DNA of 64,000 nt from Sutcliffiella tianshenii (GCF_016908565.1 NZ_JAFBED010000007.1:62001-126000); one strand, 5' to 3'; positions 25,813 to 35,067 are shown, numbered from the stretch's first letter. The notes: generated by a model from the letters alone, not told the origin. Program-made: numbers and translations.

Positions 25813-26604
25813 TTATTCACTTCCTTCTAATTGTAAGTCAAAAAAGGCTTTCGCATAACGGAATACCTTATCCCGCTCCGGTTCATTGAATATTTCATGA
25901 TATAGTCCATCCCATTCCTTATAGCTTTTTTCTTTGGCTGCTAAAGAGTTGAACCATATGACAGATGCTTCTTTATCTACAATCAGATCATCACCGGCCT
26001 GCATAAGCAAAATCGGTATATCGGGGAACTTGTCAATGCTCGTAAATGCATGATTCATCGATTGGACGAGCTCCCGATACCATCTGACGGAAACCTTGGT
26101 GATATACAATTGGTCATCGCCGGCAGTTTTGATCAGTTCTTCGTTCCGTGTTGCCTTGTCAATTGTGAGGCCGGTATTGAATTTAGTCTTTGGCATGATC
26201 AAATTCAGGCCTTTCGAAAGTACATCAAGCCCTTTAGCAGGATGATGAAGCAATTTCAAGCATGGTGAGGAGAGGATGACCCCTGCAACCAGCAAAGGGC
26301 TTTTCTCCTGCAAGGTGCGGATGACTGCAAGCCCTCCCATGCTATGCCCGATGACAAAGACCGGCGGCTTCAGAAGGTACGCCTCCTTGATCCAATTTTC
26401 CACTTCTTCTATATATTCATCGAACGTGTCGATATGACCTCTTCTTCTAGTGGAAAGTCCTTGACCTGGCAGATCCCCCATCACTACGTTGAATCCATTT
26501 GCCTTCCATTGGTCGATCAACCATGGATATCGCCCATGATGTTCTTGGGCACCATGTACGATCACCACGGTTCCTTTCGGATTTTCGACCTCCCATTTCC
26601 ACAT
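25813..26604 (-). CDS. ytpA: Lysophospholipase YtpA (alpha/beta hydrolase)
   Basis: This 263-residue alpha/beta hydrolase of the monoacylglycerol lipase/lysophospholipase group has the nucleophile elbow GHSMGG. The oxyanion region is VIVHGAQEHHGRY, and a late Asp and His appear in LLMQAGDDLIVDKEA and WDGLYHEIFNE. In B. subtilis YtpA makes the phospholipid antibiotic bacilysocin. The first codons are MWKWEVENPKGTVV, with a GGGAG site just upstream. It is first in an operon with ytpB. Confidence 0.88.
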   Translation of the reverse strand: MWKWEVENPKGTVVIVHGAQEHHGRYPWLIDQWKANGFNVVMGDLPGQGLSTRRRGHIDTFDEYIEEVENWIKEAYLLKPPVFVIGHSMGGLAVIRTLQEKSPLLVAGVILSSPCLKLLHHPAKGLDVLSKGLNLIMPKTKFNTGLTIDKATRNEELIKTAGDDQLYITKVSVRWYRELVQSMNHAFTSIDKFPDIPILLMQAGDDLIVDKEASVIWFNSLAAKEKSYKEWDGLYHEIFNEPERDKVFRYAKAFFDLQLEGSE

Positions 26605-26685
26605 ACAAACACTCCCTTAATAACTTCATGTATCTTTCTGATATAATAAAATAAAACAAATCTATATGACAAGTTGGAGGACCTC

Positions 26686-27210
26686 ATGTATAAAATATAC
26701 CCATATCACGATAAAAAACCCCAGATCGATCCCACTGCTTTTCTAGCTGATTTTTCCGTCATCACAGGGGATGTGACAATCGGAAAAGAAAGCAGCATCT
26801 GGTTTCATACCGTCATCCGCGGGGATGTCGCTCCCACCATCATCGGAAACAGGGTCAACATCCAGGATCAGTCCCTATTGCACCAAAGTCCGAATAGACC
26901 TTTAATTATAGAAGATGACGTGACAGTTGGCCACCAATGCACCTTACATAGTTCATTTATCAGAAAAAACGCCCTGATCGGCATGGGTTCCATCATACTT
27001 GATGGGGCCGAAATCGGGGAGGGCTCCTTCATCGGGGCGGGAAGCCTGGTTTCCCCCGGCAAAAAAATCCCACCAAATTCCCTTGCCTTCGGACGTCCTG
27101 CAAAAGTGGTGCGTGAACTGACAGAAGAAGATAAAAAAGACATGGCACGCATTCGCAGGGAATACGTAGAGAAAGGACAATATTACAAATCTTTGCAAAG
27201 ACCGTTATGA
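26686..27210 (+). CDS. ytoA: Gamma-carbonic anhydrase-like hexapeptide protein YtoA
   Basis: This 174-residue left-handed beta-helix protein has repeated hexapeptides (VTIGKESSIWFHTVIRGD, RVNIQDQSLLHQS, VTVGHQCTLHSSFI). The His residues in VTVGHQCTLH match zinc ligands of gamma-class carbonic anhydrases. The C-terminal helix follows (EEDKKDMARIRREYVEKG). Whether it is catalytic is not known; many YrdA/PaaY-type relatives have other roles. The ATG at 26686 has GGAGG five bases upstream; a TTG within that site is not used. It is followed by a strong terminator and is divergent from ytpA. Confidence 0.9.
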   Translation: MYKIYPYHDKKPQIDPTAFLADFSVITGDVTIGKESSIWFHTVIRGDVAPTIIGNRVNIQDQSLLHQSPNRPLIIEDDVTVGHQCTLHSSFIRKNALIGMGSIILDGAEIGEGSFIGAGSLVSPGKKIPPNSLAFGRPAKVVRELTEEDKKDMARIRREYVEKGQYYKSLQRPL

Positions 27211-27230
27211 TTTCATGACGGTTTTTTTTA
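27199..27230 (+). terminator. ytoA terminator
   Basis: ACCGTTATGA pairs with TCATGACGGT, followed by T8. The stem overlaps the stop codon. Confidence 0.85.
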
Positions 27231-27342
27231 TTATCATCATCAACATTAACCTATATTTTACAATCCCTTATCATTTCCTAAATATTCACTACTTAAAATA
27301 GAGCTATATAGATCAATTTCTTTATAAAGGGGTTGAAAAAAA

Positions 27343-27894
27343 ATGATCAAATTCCTGCACAATTTTTATGACTTTGATTGTCATCTATTCCGAGGAATTA
27401 ATCGGCATTTTGAAAAGAAGGCATTAAACCTTTTCTTCCGTACCATTACTCATGCCGGTGGAGCAAGCTTTACCATCAGCACTATTATACTGATTATTCT
27501 CCTTGGATCCAGTTCTCTGAGATACGCTGCCATCGCAAGCGGTATCGCCCTGGGAATCAGCCATATTCCTGTGTCGATCATGAAGAAATTCTATCCGAGA
27601 AAACGTCCTTACCTGGCACTTGCCGAGATAAAAGTGGCCAATAGCCCATTAAAGGACCACTCCTTCCCTTCAGGCCATACTACTGCCATTTTTTCAGCAG
27701 TACTCCCTTTCATCCTTTATGCGCCTAGTGCTGCAGTCATTCTTCTTCCTCTGGCAATAAGTGTCGGGATATCAAGGATGTACCTCGGCCTTCACTATCC
27801 TTCAGATGTGGCAGTCGGCTGTATCCTCGGCACCTCTGTAGGATGCTTTTCCTACTTGGCTCTTGCTTCTTTTCATCCATATGCACTTATCTAA
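27343..27894 (+). CDS. PAP2-family phosphatase (undecaprenyl-diphosphatase type)
   Basis: This 183-residue membrane phosphatase has about five spans and all three PAP2 motifs: KKFYPRKRPY, SFPSGHTT and SRMYLGLHYPSDV. Such enzymes dephosphorylate undecaprenyl diphosphate or phosphatidic/phosphatidylglycerol phosphate on the outer membrane face. AAAGGGG precedes the ATG. A glycosyltransferase gene starts 23 bases downstream, so the pair may act in a glycolipid or wall-polymer pathway. B. subtilis has other genes at this place, so this is probably an inserted or rearranged module. Confidence 0.85.
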   Translation: MIKFLHNFYDFDCHLFRGINRHFEKKALNLFFRTITHAGGASFTISTIILIILLGSSSLRYAAIASGIALGISHIPVSIMKKFYPRKRPYLALAEIKVANSPLKDHSFPSGHTTAIFSAVLPFILYAPSAAVILLPLAISVGISRMYLGLHYPSDVAVGCILGTSVGCFSYLALASFHPYALI

Positions 27895-27916
27895 AAAATT
27901 GAAATGGGGGATTCTT

Positions 27917-29056
27917 GTGAAAATAGCGATCTTCACCGATACTTTTACACCGGATGTAAACGGTGTTGCGAGGACATTAAAGAGGTTTACGTCCTACTTG
28001 GAGAAGAAAGGAATTGAATATCGGGTATTTGCACCTGTCAGTTCAGGGGAAGATCTATTTTCAAGTCACGTACATCGTTTTGTGAGTCTTCCCTTCTTCC
28101 TATATCCCGAATGCAGGATTGCGCTTCCAAACATGATTTCCGTCAAAGCAGAGCTGCAGAAATTCCAGCCTGACATCATTCATGTGGCAACCCCCTTCAA
28201 CATTGGCCTTTGCGGTCTGCACTTCGCAAAGAAACTCAACATCCCTGTAGTCGGTTCCTACCATACAGACTTCGATAAATACCTTGAATATTACGACCTT
28301 CAATTTCTCTCAAAGTTTCTTTGGACATATATGAGATGGTTTCACCGGCCGCTGCGGAATATTTTCGTACCTTCCATAGATACCCAGGAGCATCTGAAAA
28401 AGCACGGTTTCACCAATACCTCCATTTGGCCGCGGGGGGTGGATTGCAATCTGTTTCATCCCGGGACTTCCCCTACCTTACTTAAAGAAAAATTCCATAT
28501 CAAACGTAAGTACATCATCAGCTTTGTAGGAAGATTGGCACCTGAAAAAGACGTTGCTCTTTTGCCTGCCATTGAAGCAGCCCTGCCGCAGCATATCCGC
28601 GAGCAAACACACTGGATCATTGTAGGAGACGGCCCGCTGAAGCAGGATTTAATGAAGCAGGCTCCATCCTATATGACCTTCGCCGGGTTCCGTTCGGGCT
28701 CAGAGCTGACCGAGATCTATGCAGCCTCCGATCTTTTTCTCTTTCCTTCTGCAACCGAAACCTTTGGCAATGTGGTACTCGAGTCTCTTGCTTGCGGAAC
28801 TCCCGTGATCGGTGCAGACGCTGGTGGGGTTCGTTCCATCATCAAAAATGGTGTAAGCGGGATATTATGTCCTGAAAAAAATATCAAAGCCTTCGCAAAA
28901 GCCATTGCTTCCCTTATATATGATACATCCTTGCGAAAAGAGATGGGCTTGGCCGGCCGGGAATACGCCCTCAAGAAATCCTGGGACTCCATATTCGAAA
29001 GGCTTTTGCTCGACTACCGGGATGCTTTGAATGAAGATATCAAGAAGCTCGCTTAA
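27917..29056 (+). CDS. GT4-family glycosyltransferase
   Basis: This 379-residue GT-B enzyme has a N-terminal acceptor domain (IAIFTDTFTPDVNGVARTLK). Its donor domain carries FVGRLAPEKDVALLP, WIIVGDGPLKQDL and the EX7E-like loop FPSATETFGNVVLESLACG. It resembles GDP-mannose-dependent mannosyltransferases and diacylglycerol glycosyltransferases of the GT4 family. The start is a GTG at 27917 with GGGGGA about 6 bases upstream; an overlapping ATG frame from 27863 would run inside the PAP2 gene. Sugar donor and acceptor are not clear from sequence. Confidence 0.85.
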   Translation: MKIAIFTDTFTPDVNGVARTLKRFTSYLEKKGIEYRVFAPVSSGEDLFSSHVHRFVSLPFFLYPECRIALPNMISVKAELQKFQPDIIHVATPFNIGLCGLHFAKKLNIPVVGSYHTDFDKYLEYYDLQFLSKFLWTYMRWFHRPLRNIFVPSIDTQEHLKKHGFTNTSIWPRGVDCNLFHPGTSPTLLKEKFHIKRKYIISFVGRLAPEKDVALLPAIEAALPQHIREQTHWIIVGDGPLKQDLMKQAPSYMTFAGFRSGSELTEIYAASDLFLFPSATETFGNVVLESLACGTPVIGADAGGVRSIIKNGVSGILCPEKNIKAFAKAIASLIYDTSLRKEMGLAGREYALKKSWDSIFERLLLDYRDALNEDIKKLA

Positions 29057-29073
29057 TTCCTTTTACAGAAAAG

Positions 29074-29103
29074 TTGCAACCTTTAGATATTCTTGTATAT
29101 AAT
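29074..29103 (+). promoter_or_regulatory. Promoter of the ABC-F leader transcript
   Basis: TTGCAA (29074-29079), 18-base spacer ending in TTGTA, TATAAT (29098-29103). Confidence 0.75.
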
Positions 29104-29138
29104 AGTGGTAATCTGACGAACGGAAAGGAGGGAAAGAG

Positions 29139-29270
29139 ATGTTACTATCTGTAAAGCTTCGCGGGCAATACTTGTCATACTTACATTTATGCCGTGCGAT
29201 TTTTCATGATTCATTTGTTGACGGGATACGTCTGTCCTTTTTTAACAAACTGAATACATGTTGCAGATAG
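29139..29270 (+). CDS. Leader peptide of the ABC-F gene, 43 aa
   Basis: The frame starts MLLSVKLRGQYLSYLHLC and ends NKLNTCCR, directly before the attenuator. AAAGGAGGG lies 6 bases before the ATG, as strong as for a real gene. Such uORFs let antibiotic-stalled ribosomes prevent terminator formation upstream of ABC-F and erm genes. The role is inferred from layout: promoter, uORF, terminator, resistance-type gene. The peptide itself is probably not functional in trans. Confidence 0.75.
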   Translation: MLLSVKLRGQYLSYLHLCRAIFHDSFVDGIRLSFFNKLNTCCR

Positions 29271-29320
29271 TAAGAGATCTCTCACCCCTTCATCCCACAC
29301 ATATGGTGGGCATTCAATTG

Positions 29321-29363
29321 AAAACCATGGGTTAAGAAGACTCCTTCTTACTCATGGTTTTTT
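29321..29363 (+). terminator. Attenuator terminator upstream of the ABC-F gene
   Basis: AAAACCATG...AAGAAG pairs with CTTCTTACTCATGGTTTT and is followed by T6. It lies between the leader peptide stop and the ribosome binding site of the ABC-F gene, so it must be read through for expression. A smaller hairpin CCCAC...GTGGG at 29294-29310 may be part of an alternative fold. Confidence 0.85.
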
Positions 29364-29397
29364 GTGTTCAAAAAAATAACTTAAGGAGCTCATTAAT

Positions 29398-31281
29398 ATG
29401 ATGCTATGTACAATAAATGATATAAGCAAAAGCTTTGCAGGAACGAAAATCTTTGAAAACCTTTCCCTCGACATCCAGGAGAAGGATCGAATCTGTTTAG
29501 TAGGCAGGAACGGAAGCGGCAAAACCACGATCTTTCAGTTGATCAGCGGAAAAGAGATGCCCGATACTGGAGCGATTCATATTAAAAAAGGGATCAATGT
29601 CGGCTATCTATCCCAGATCCCTTCTTTTCCTGAAGGAACGACAGGAGAAGATGTCCTTTCCTCCGCTTTTTCCGAAGCGATGGTGATACAGGAAAAGTTG
29701 AGGGCATTTGAGCTGCAAATGACACAGGAAACTGATGATATCAGGCTTCAACGGATCATGGAGGAATATGGTGCCCTTCAGGAGCGCTTCTCTTTTATGG
29801 GCGGCTATGAAATCGAGGCCGAGATACAGAAGATAGCAAACGGATTGAAAATCTCCCACCTGCTTTCACAGGATTTTGCCAGTCTAAGTGGTGGAGAGCA
29901 GACAAAAATTTGCCTGGGTTTTATTCTATTGCAAAACCCCGAGCTGCTGTTGCTCGATGAACCGACCAATCATCTGGATATATTTTCAGTGGAGTGGCTG
30001 GAGCAATATTTGCGCGACTACCCTGGAACAGTTGTCGTGATCTCCCATGACCGCTACTTCCTGGACGAGGTGGCAACTAAAATCATCGATCTTGAAGACG
30101 GGGAAACACATGTCTATCATACAAACTACAGCGGATTCATCAAGGAAAAAGAAGAACGCCTTCTCCTTGAATTCGCAGCATATCAGGAACAGCAGAAGAA
30201 AATCAAAAAGATGAAAGAGACAATCAAACGCCTCAAAGAATGGGCAAACCAGGCAAACCCGCCAAACGCCGCGATGCATCGACGTGCAAAAAGCATGCAA
30301 AAGGCCCTGGACAGAATGGAAAAAGTCAAACGTCCAATATTGGAGAGAAAGGCTATGGGCCTCACATTTGAAGGAAGCGAACGGAGCGGGAAAGACGTCC
30401 TATCAATGGAAGCATTGGCAAAGTCCTTTAATGGTCGCAAGCTCTTTGATCAGCTTGATCTTCATGTATTTTTTAAGGAAAGAGTCGCGATCGTCGGGCA
30501 AAACGGGACAGGAAAAACCACTCTCCTTAAAATTCTGTTGGGCGAGGAGAAACCTGATTCCGGAGAATTAAAAGTAGGCAGCAACGTAAAAATCGGATAC
30601 CTCTCTCAGCATGTGGAGGCCGCTACCCCGAAACAGACCTTGATTGATGCTTTCCGGGAATATGTGCCAATCAGCCAGGAACAGGCCCGGCATGTTCTTG
30701 CAAAGTTTCTTTTCTACGGTCCCTCTGTTTTTAAACGGGTGGAGAATCTAAGTGGCGGGGAAAAAATGCGCTTACGCTTGGCACAGCTGATGTATCAGGA
30801 TATCAACCTGCTTATCCTCGACGAGCCGACAAACCATCTGGACATTGAATCAAGGGAAGTCCTGGAGGAAGCGCTAGAGGATTTCAGCGGAACGATCGTC
30901 ACCGTGTCGCATGACCGATACTTTCTGAATAAATATTTCGAGAAAACCTGCTGGCTTGAAGGCGGGAGGCTCACCACCTATACCGGCAACTACCAATATG
31001 CCCGGAATAAGAGAAAAGAATTAATGGGATCTGGCATTCAAGGTGCAGAAGTCAAAGAGAAAATTGCCCCTACCGAACGAGTAAAGAAAAATGCCCCAAC
31101 TTCCATCGAACCTGAAAGTATCGAGGCTAGATTGGAGAAGCTGGAACTGGCAATATACGAATTGGAAGCACAGATGGAAAAAGAAACAGATCTAGTGGTC
31201 CTGCAAGCGTACCAGGATGAATGGAATACAAAGGAAGCGGAACGCGCCTCGCTCTATGAAATGTTGGAGGATGCGCTTTAA
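29398..31281 (+). CDS. ABC-F ATPase, ribosome-protection/translation-factor type
   Basis: This 627-residue protein has two ABC domains and no membrane spans. Walker A sites are GRNGSGKTT (36-44) and GQNGTGKTT. Signatures are LSGGEQTK and LSGGEKMR, and both Walker B sites read LLLLDEPTNHLD/LLILDEPTNHLD. A long charged linker (KIKKMKETIKRLKEWANQAN) is the P-site tRNA interaction motif region, and a C-terminal coiled coil spans about 560-627. ABC-F proteins bind the ribosome E site; some displace antibiotics. The attenuated leader argues for antibiotic-inducible resistance, while the length and C-terminal coil resemble YfmR/YdiF/Uup housekeeping members. AGGAG lies 9 bases before ATG-ATG. Confidence 0.88.
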   Translation: MMLCTINDISKSFAGTKIFENLSLDIQEKDRICLVGRNGSGKTTIFQLISGKEMPDTGAIHIKKGINVGYLSQIPSFPEGTTGEDVLSSAFSEAMVIQEKLRAFELQMTQETDDIRLQRIMEEYGALQERFSFMGGYEIEAEIQKIANGLKISHLLSQDFASLSGGEQTKICLGFILLQNPELLLLDEPTNHLDIFSVEWLEQYLRDYPGTVVVISHDRYFLDEVATKIIDLEDGETHVYHTNYSGFIKEKEERLLLEFAAYQEQQKKIKKMKETIKRLKEWANQANPPNAAMHRRAKSMQKALDRMEKVKRPILERKAMGLTFEGSERSGKDVLSMEALAKSFNGRKLFDQLDLHVFFKERVAIVGQNGTGKTTLLKILLGEEKPDSGELKVGSNVKIGYLSQHVEAATPKQTLIDAFREYVPISQEQARHVLAKFLFYGPSVFKRVENLSGGEKMRLRLAQLMYQDINLLILDEPTNHLDIESREVLEEALEDFSGTIVTVSHDRYFLNKYFEKTCWLEGGRLTTYTGNYQYARNKRKELMGSGIQGAEVKEKIAPTERVKKNAPTSIEPESIEARLEKLELAIYELEAQMEKETDLVVLQAYQDEWNTKEAERASLYEMLEDAL

Positions 31282-31299
31282 ACTTTATTGAAAGAGTAG

Positions 31300-31327
31300 A
31301 CAGGCGATTCATTTCGCCTGTTTTTTT
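31300..31327 (+). terminator. ABC-F gene terminator
   Basis: ACAGGCG pairs with CGCCTGT around ATTCATTT, followed by T7. Confidence 0.85.
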
Positions 31328-31424
31328 GTTGAAGGGCTTGTTTGGTGTGTAATTTTGAGAGGATTTTATGTCTTTTTCTTAAAATACGAATGTTCCCAGT
31401 GGGATTTTACAGGGGCAAATTAAG

Positions 31425-31532
31425 ATATCAACGGGAATTTTCATATATCAATGATTCCGGACACTATATCAACGAGAAAATTTTTTTATCAATGAAAATA
31501 AAAATATATCAACGAAAAGCGGGCACATATCG
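31425..31532. repeat. Six ATATCA repeats phased at 20-21 bp
   Basis: ATATCA (or close variant), usually extended to ATATCAACGRRAA, begins at 31425, 31445, 31466, 31486 (TTATCA), 31506 and 31527 (ATATCG). Spacings are 20, 21, 20, 20 and 21 bp. The surrounding 31330-31610 stretch is A/T-rich with no convincing gene. I can state the periodicity but not a function. Confidence 0.8.
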
Positions 31533-31602
31533 ATAAAACGCACTATTCAGCAAAATTCGACACCACCACCACTATGCAAGGAAACCTAACAATGCGCCCC
31601 AA

Positions 31603-31652
31603 AAAATAAAAACTGCCGCCCAACCAGGTACAAAACCTGGTTGGGCGGCAGC
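31603..31652 (-). terminator. metK terminator
   Basis: CTGCCGCCCAACCAGG pairs perfectly with CCTGGTTGGGCGGCAG around a 7-base loop, followed on the minus strand by TTTTTATTTTTT. Confidence 0.95.
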
Positions 31653-31664
31653 CACAATAAAAAT

Positions 31665-32864
31665 TTAAGCGTTCGCTTGCTCTTTCAATGCATCCGCTTT
31701 GTCCACTTGCTCCCAAGGAAGGTCAAGGTCGTTACGGCCAAAGTGTCCGTAAGCAGCAGTCTGCTTGTAGATTGGGCGACGAAGGTCTAGCATTTTGATG
31801 ATTCCTGCTGGACGAAGGTCGAAGTTGTTGCGAACAAGTTCCACTAGCTTCTCTTCAGAAACTTTACCAGTTCCGAAAGTGTCCACTGCGATGGATACAG
31901 GCTGAGCTACACCGATTGCGTAAGCAAGTTGTACTTCACATTTGTCAGCCAATCCGCTTGCTACGATGTTTTTTGCAACATAACGTGCTGCATATGCACC
32001 GGAACGGTCAACTTTCGTTGCATCCTTACCGGAGAATGCTCCACCACCGTGACGTGCATATCCGCCATACGTATCAACGATGATCTTACGGCCAGTCAAT
32101 CCGGCATCCCCTTGAGGTCCACCGATTACGAAACGGCCAGTCGGGTTGATGAAGTATTTTGTGTTTTCGTCAATCAAGTTAGCAGGAACTACCGGCTTGA
32201 TTACGTGCTCTTTCACGTTGCGTTGGATCTGCTCCAAAGAAATCTCTGGGTGATGCTGAGTGGAGATAACGATTGTATCGATACGTACCGGTTGGTCGTT
32301 TTCATCATATTCAACAGTTACCTGAGTTTTTCCATCTGGACGTAAGTATGGAAGGATCTCTTCTTTTCTTACTTCTGTCAGGCGACGGGAAAGCTTATGA
32401 GCCAATGAAATTGGTAATGGCATTAATTCCTTAGTTTCATTGCAGGCAAATCCGAACATCAGACCTTGGTCTCCAGCACCGATCGCTTCTATTTCCGCAT
32501 CTGACATTTGTCCTTCACGGGCTTCCAATGCCTGGTCGACACCCATTGCGATATCAGCGGACTGCTCATCGATGGATGTAAGAACCGCACAAGTTTCTGC
32601 GTCAAAACCGTACTTCGCACGAGTGTATCCGATTCCTTGGATGGTTTCACGTACGATTTTTGGGATATCTACATAAGTAGATGTAGTGATTTCTCCAGCA
32701 ACCAGGACAAGTCCAGTTGTTACAGAAGTTTCACACGCTACACGTGCATTTGGATCATTAGTAAGAATGGCATCAAGGATGGAGTCGGAAATTTGGTCAC
32801 AGATTTTATCCGGATGTCCCTCCGTTACGGATTCAGAAGTAAATAAACGACGTTGTTTAGTCAT
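31665..32864 (-). CDS. metK: S-adenosylmethionine synthetase
   Basis: This 399-residue enzyme makes SAM from methionine and ATP in the cytoplasm. Signatures include [20 protein letters not shown] at the N-terminus, [12 protein letters not shown] and the P-loop-like [16 protein letters not shown]. The length is standard. AGGAGG lies about 11 bases before the ATG, with an A/T-rich spacer. Control by a SAM riboswitch in the leader is clear, giving product feedback. It is monocistronic and divergent from pckA, as in B. subtilis. Confidence 0.99.
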   Translation of the reverse strand: MTKQRRLFTSESVTEGHPDKICDQISDSILDAILTNDPNARVACETSVTTGLVLVAGEITTSTYVDIPKIVRETIQGIGYTRAKYGFDAETCAVLTSIDEQSADIAMGVDQALEAREGQMSDAEIEAIGAGDQGLMFGFACNETKELMPLPISLAHKLSRRLTEVRKEEILPYLRPDGKTQVTVEYDENDQPVRIDTIVISTQHHPEISLEQIQRNVKEHVIKPVVPANLIDENTKYFINPTGRFVIGGPQGDAGLTGRKIIVDTYGGYARHGGGAFSGKDATKVDRSGAYAARYVAKNIVASGLADKCEVQLAYAIGVAQPVSIAVDTFGTGKVSEEKLVELVRNNFDLRPAGIIKMLDLRRPIYKQTAAYGHFGRNDLDLPWEQVDKADALKEQANA

Positions 32865-32982
32865 TAAAAAAAGTTCCTCCTTTTGTATATGAAAAGCGTT
32901 TTACTTCTCTTCATTTATAACAGTATGTTTGATACGGATCTCATTTCCTGTTGTGATGTTCTTTGTTATCTTGTGCAAAATA

Positions 32983-33017
32983 TAAAAAACCTTTCCATAA
33001 TGTTGAGGAAAGGTTTG
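32983..33017 (-). terminator. S-box attenuator terminator
   Basis: AAACCTTTCC pairs with GGAAAGGTTT around TCAACATTAT, followed by TTTTAT on the minus strand. Confidence 0.85.
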
Positions 33018-33038
33018 GGTTCAAAGATTAGCCTTTCA

Positions 33039-33206
33039 CTCTTATCGGTCAAGGTCGATGCCTTGCTCAGGTTTAGCACCTTTTCTCAAGCGACAATTTT
33101 CTTGTCCAAAAAAATTGGCGAAGTGCTTTTTCGCGCTCGCCCATTTACCTTTGAGCAGGTTGCTGGGTTTCATAGGGCCTGCCCCTCCACCAGCTCGGAA
33201 TAAGAG
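33039..33206 (-). promoter_or_regulatory. SAM-I riboswitch (S-box) of metK
   Basis: On the minus strand the P1 stem is CTCTTAT/ATAAGAG. The conserved core GAGGGGCAGGCCCTATGAAA, then CCCAGCAACC and the AAAGGTAAATGGGCGAG-like middle, are characteristic of the S-box class. SAM binding should favour the terminator at 32983-33017. Confidence 0.95.
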
Positions 33207-33223
33207 TATCCGTTCAAGGTTCT

Positions 33224-33253
33224 ATATTAGCGTAATAAAAGCTTTATTGTCAA
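33224..33253 (-). promoter_or_regulatory. Promoter of the metK leader
   Basis: TTGACA (33248-33253), 18-base spacer, TAATAT (33224-33229) on the minus strand. Confidence 0.65.
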
Positions 33254-33411
33254 CAGAAAAAGACAAATAATTTATATGAAGAAACAGGAAAAAACATATG
33301 CTATCATTAAGTAGGTTTGTACAAGTACATAAGCCTCTTTTTCACAAAATGTTAACGGATTCACACTTTATTTCATAAAATAATTTAATTAGTATGGACT
33401 ATTTAGTTTAA

Positions 33412-33422
33412 TGTGTTATACT
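33412..33422 (+). promoter_or_regulatory. Candidate CcpN box overlapping the pckA -10
   Basis: TGTGTTATACT fits the degenerate CcpN motif TRTGHYATAYW as I recall it. It contains the probable -10 TATACT (33417-33422), with TGGACT as a weak -35 sixteen bases upstream. CcpN represses pckA on glucose in B. subtilis. Confidence 0.55.
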
Positions 33423-33468
33423 TTTTAACAGATGAGAAATTAATATACAAGTTGAAGGAGAGTTATCC

Positions 33469-35058
33469 ATGATGAAAACGGTTGGTATTGATAATGGTTT
33501 AACTAAATTAATATACGGAAGCAACACGCAAATGCAACTTTCTGTTCCTCAATTAGTGGAGAAAGTATTAAACCGCAATGAAGGCAGCCTAACATCTACA
33601 GGTGCGGTGGTTGCTACAACTGGAAAATATACGGGGCGCTCCCCTAAAGATAAATTCATTGTGGAAGAGGATATCTCCAAGGATAAGATAGATTGGGGTA
33701 CGGTAAACAGCCCGATCTCTGAAGAAGTATTCGAACGTTTATATGAAAAAGTCTTAAACTACTTAGAAAACAAAGATGAGATTTTCGTTTTTAAAGGCTT
33801 CGCAGGCGCGGATGAAAAATATCAACTTCCTATACAGGTGATCAACGAGTTTGCTTGGCATAACCTTTTTGCCCACCAGCTTTTCATCCGTCCGAATGAC
33901 GAACAGCTTGCCAAACATGAAACCGCATTCAGTGTTGTCTCTGCACCGAGCTTCAAGGCTGACCCTGCTGTGGACGGTACAAATTCTGAGGCATTTGTCA
34001 TCATTTCCTTCAAAAAGCGCGTCGTGCTTATCGGCGGTACGGAATATGCTGGAGAAATGAAGAAATCGATCTTCTCCGTCATGAACTACTTGCTTCCTGA
34101 GAATGGCATCATGCCGATGCATTGCTCTGCCAATGTAGGACGCGAAGGCGATGTGGCTCTTTTCTTCGGATTATCTGGAACAGGTAAGACGACATTATCC
34201 GCCGACCCAAACAGAAAGCTGATCGGTGACGATGAGCACGGCTGGTCCAATACAGGCGTATTCAATATCGAAGGTGGCTGCTATGCGAAATGCATCGGAC
34301 TGACTCACGAAAAGGAGCCACAAATTTTTGATGCCATCCGATTTGGATCTGTGCTTGAAAATGTAGTTATCGATGGTCAGTCAAGAATCGCTGATTATGA
34401 TAACTCAACTTTAACAGAAAACACGCGTGCCGCATACCCACTGCAAGCAATGGACAACATTGTGCAGCCAAGCATTGCGGGACACCCGACTACCATTGTA
34501 TTCTTGACAGCTGATGCAACCGGGGTATTGCCTCCAATCTCCAAGCTTTCAAAAGAGCAGGCAATGTTCCACTTCCTAAGTGGGTACACAAGTAAATTGG
34601 CTGGAACTGAGCGCGGAATCACTTCTCCGCAGACAACTTTCTCCACTTGCTTCGGTTCTCCATTCCTGCCGCTTCCTGCAACAACGTATGCAGAAATGCT
34701 GGGCAAGAAAATCGATGAGCATAATGCCCAGGTTTATCTTGTGAACACAGGATGGACCGGCGGAGAGTATGGAGTAGGAAATCGCATGAAGCTTTCCTAT
34801 ACAAGAGCAATGGTTCAAGCGGCACTTGAAGGCGACCTTACAAATGTGGAAACGGAAAAAGATCCATATTTCGGAGTGGAAATCCCACTGCATGTACCTG
34901 GTGTACCTGATGAAGTGCTACAGCCTAAGAAAACATGGCATGATGGAGAAAAATACGACCTTGCTGCCCGTGAACTGGCTGGCAAATTCAAGGAAAACTT
35001 CACAAAGTTCAAAAACGTTCCTGAAGAAGTGCTTGGACTTGGTGGACCAACCGTCTAA
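33469..35058 (+). CDS. pckA: Phosphoenolpyruvate carboxykinase (ATP)
   Basis: This 529-residue enzyme converts oxaloacetate and ATP to phosphoenolpyruvate and CO2 in gluconeogenesis. Signatures include [15 protein letters not shown] near the N-terminus and the P-loop [16 protein letters not shown] near residue 235. The metal/phosphate site reads LIGDDEHGW, and ENTRAAYPL and [14 protein letters not shown] follow. Length is normal. GGAGAG lies 6 bases before ATG-ATG. It is divergent from metK and followed by a strong terminator. A CcpN-like motif at its promoter predicts glucose repression. Confidence 0.99.
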   Translation: MMKTVGIDNGLTKLIYGSNTQMQLSVPQLVEKVLNRNEGSLTSTGAVVATTGKYTGRSPKDKFIVEEDISKDKIDWGTVNSPISEEVFERLYEKVLNYLENKDEIFVFKGFAGADEKYQLPIQVINEFAWHNLFAHQLFIRPNDEQLAKHETAFSVVSAPSFKADPAVDGTNSEAFVIISFKKRVVLIGGTEYAGEMKKSIFSVMNYLLPENGIMPMHCSANVGREGDVALFFGLSGTGKTTLSADPNRKLIGDDEHGWSNTGVFNIEGGCYAKCIGLTHEKEPQIFDAIRFGSVLENVVIDGQSRIADYDNSTLTENTRAAYPLQAMDNIVQPSIAGHPTTIVFLTADATGVLPPISKLSKEQAMFHFLSGYTSKLAGTERGITSPQTTFSTCFGSPFLPLPATTYAEMLGKKIDEHNAQVYLVNTGWTGGEYGVGNRMKLSYTRAMVQAALEGDLTNVETEKDPYFGVEIPLHVPGVPDEVLQPKKTWHDGEKYDLAARELAGKFKENFTKFKNVPEEVLGLGGPTV

Positions 35059-35067
35059 CTATATATG

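Noticed and set aside
24737-26604. Terpene biosynthetic gene cluster
   Set aside because: Only ytpB and ytpA are present; this is the conserved B. subtilis pair, without further tailoring genes here.
31425-31532. Possible CRISPR or iteron origin
   Set aside because: Repeats of 6-13 bp with 20-bp spacing are too short for CRISPR, and there is no replication gene nearby.
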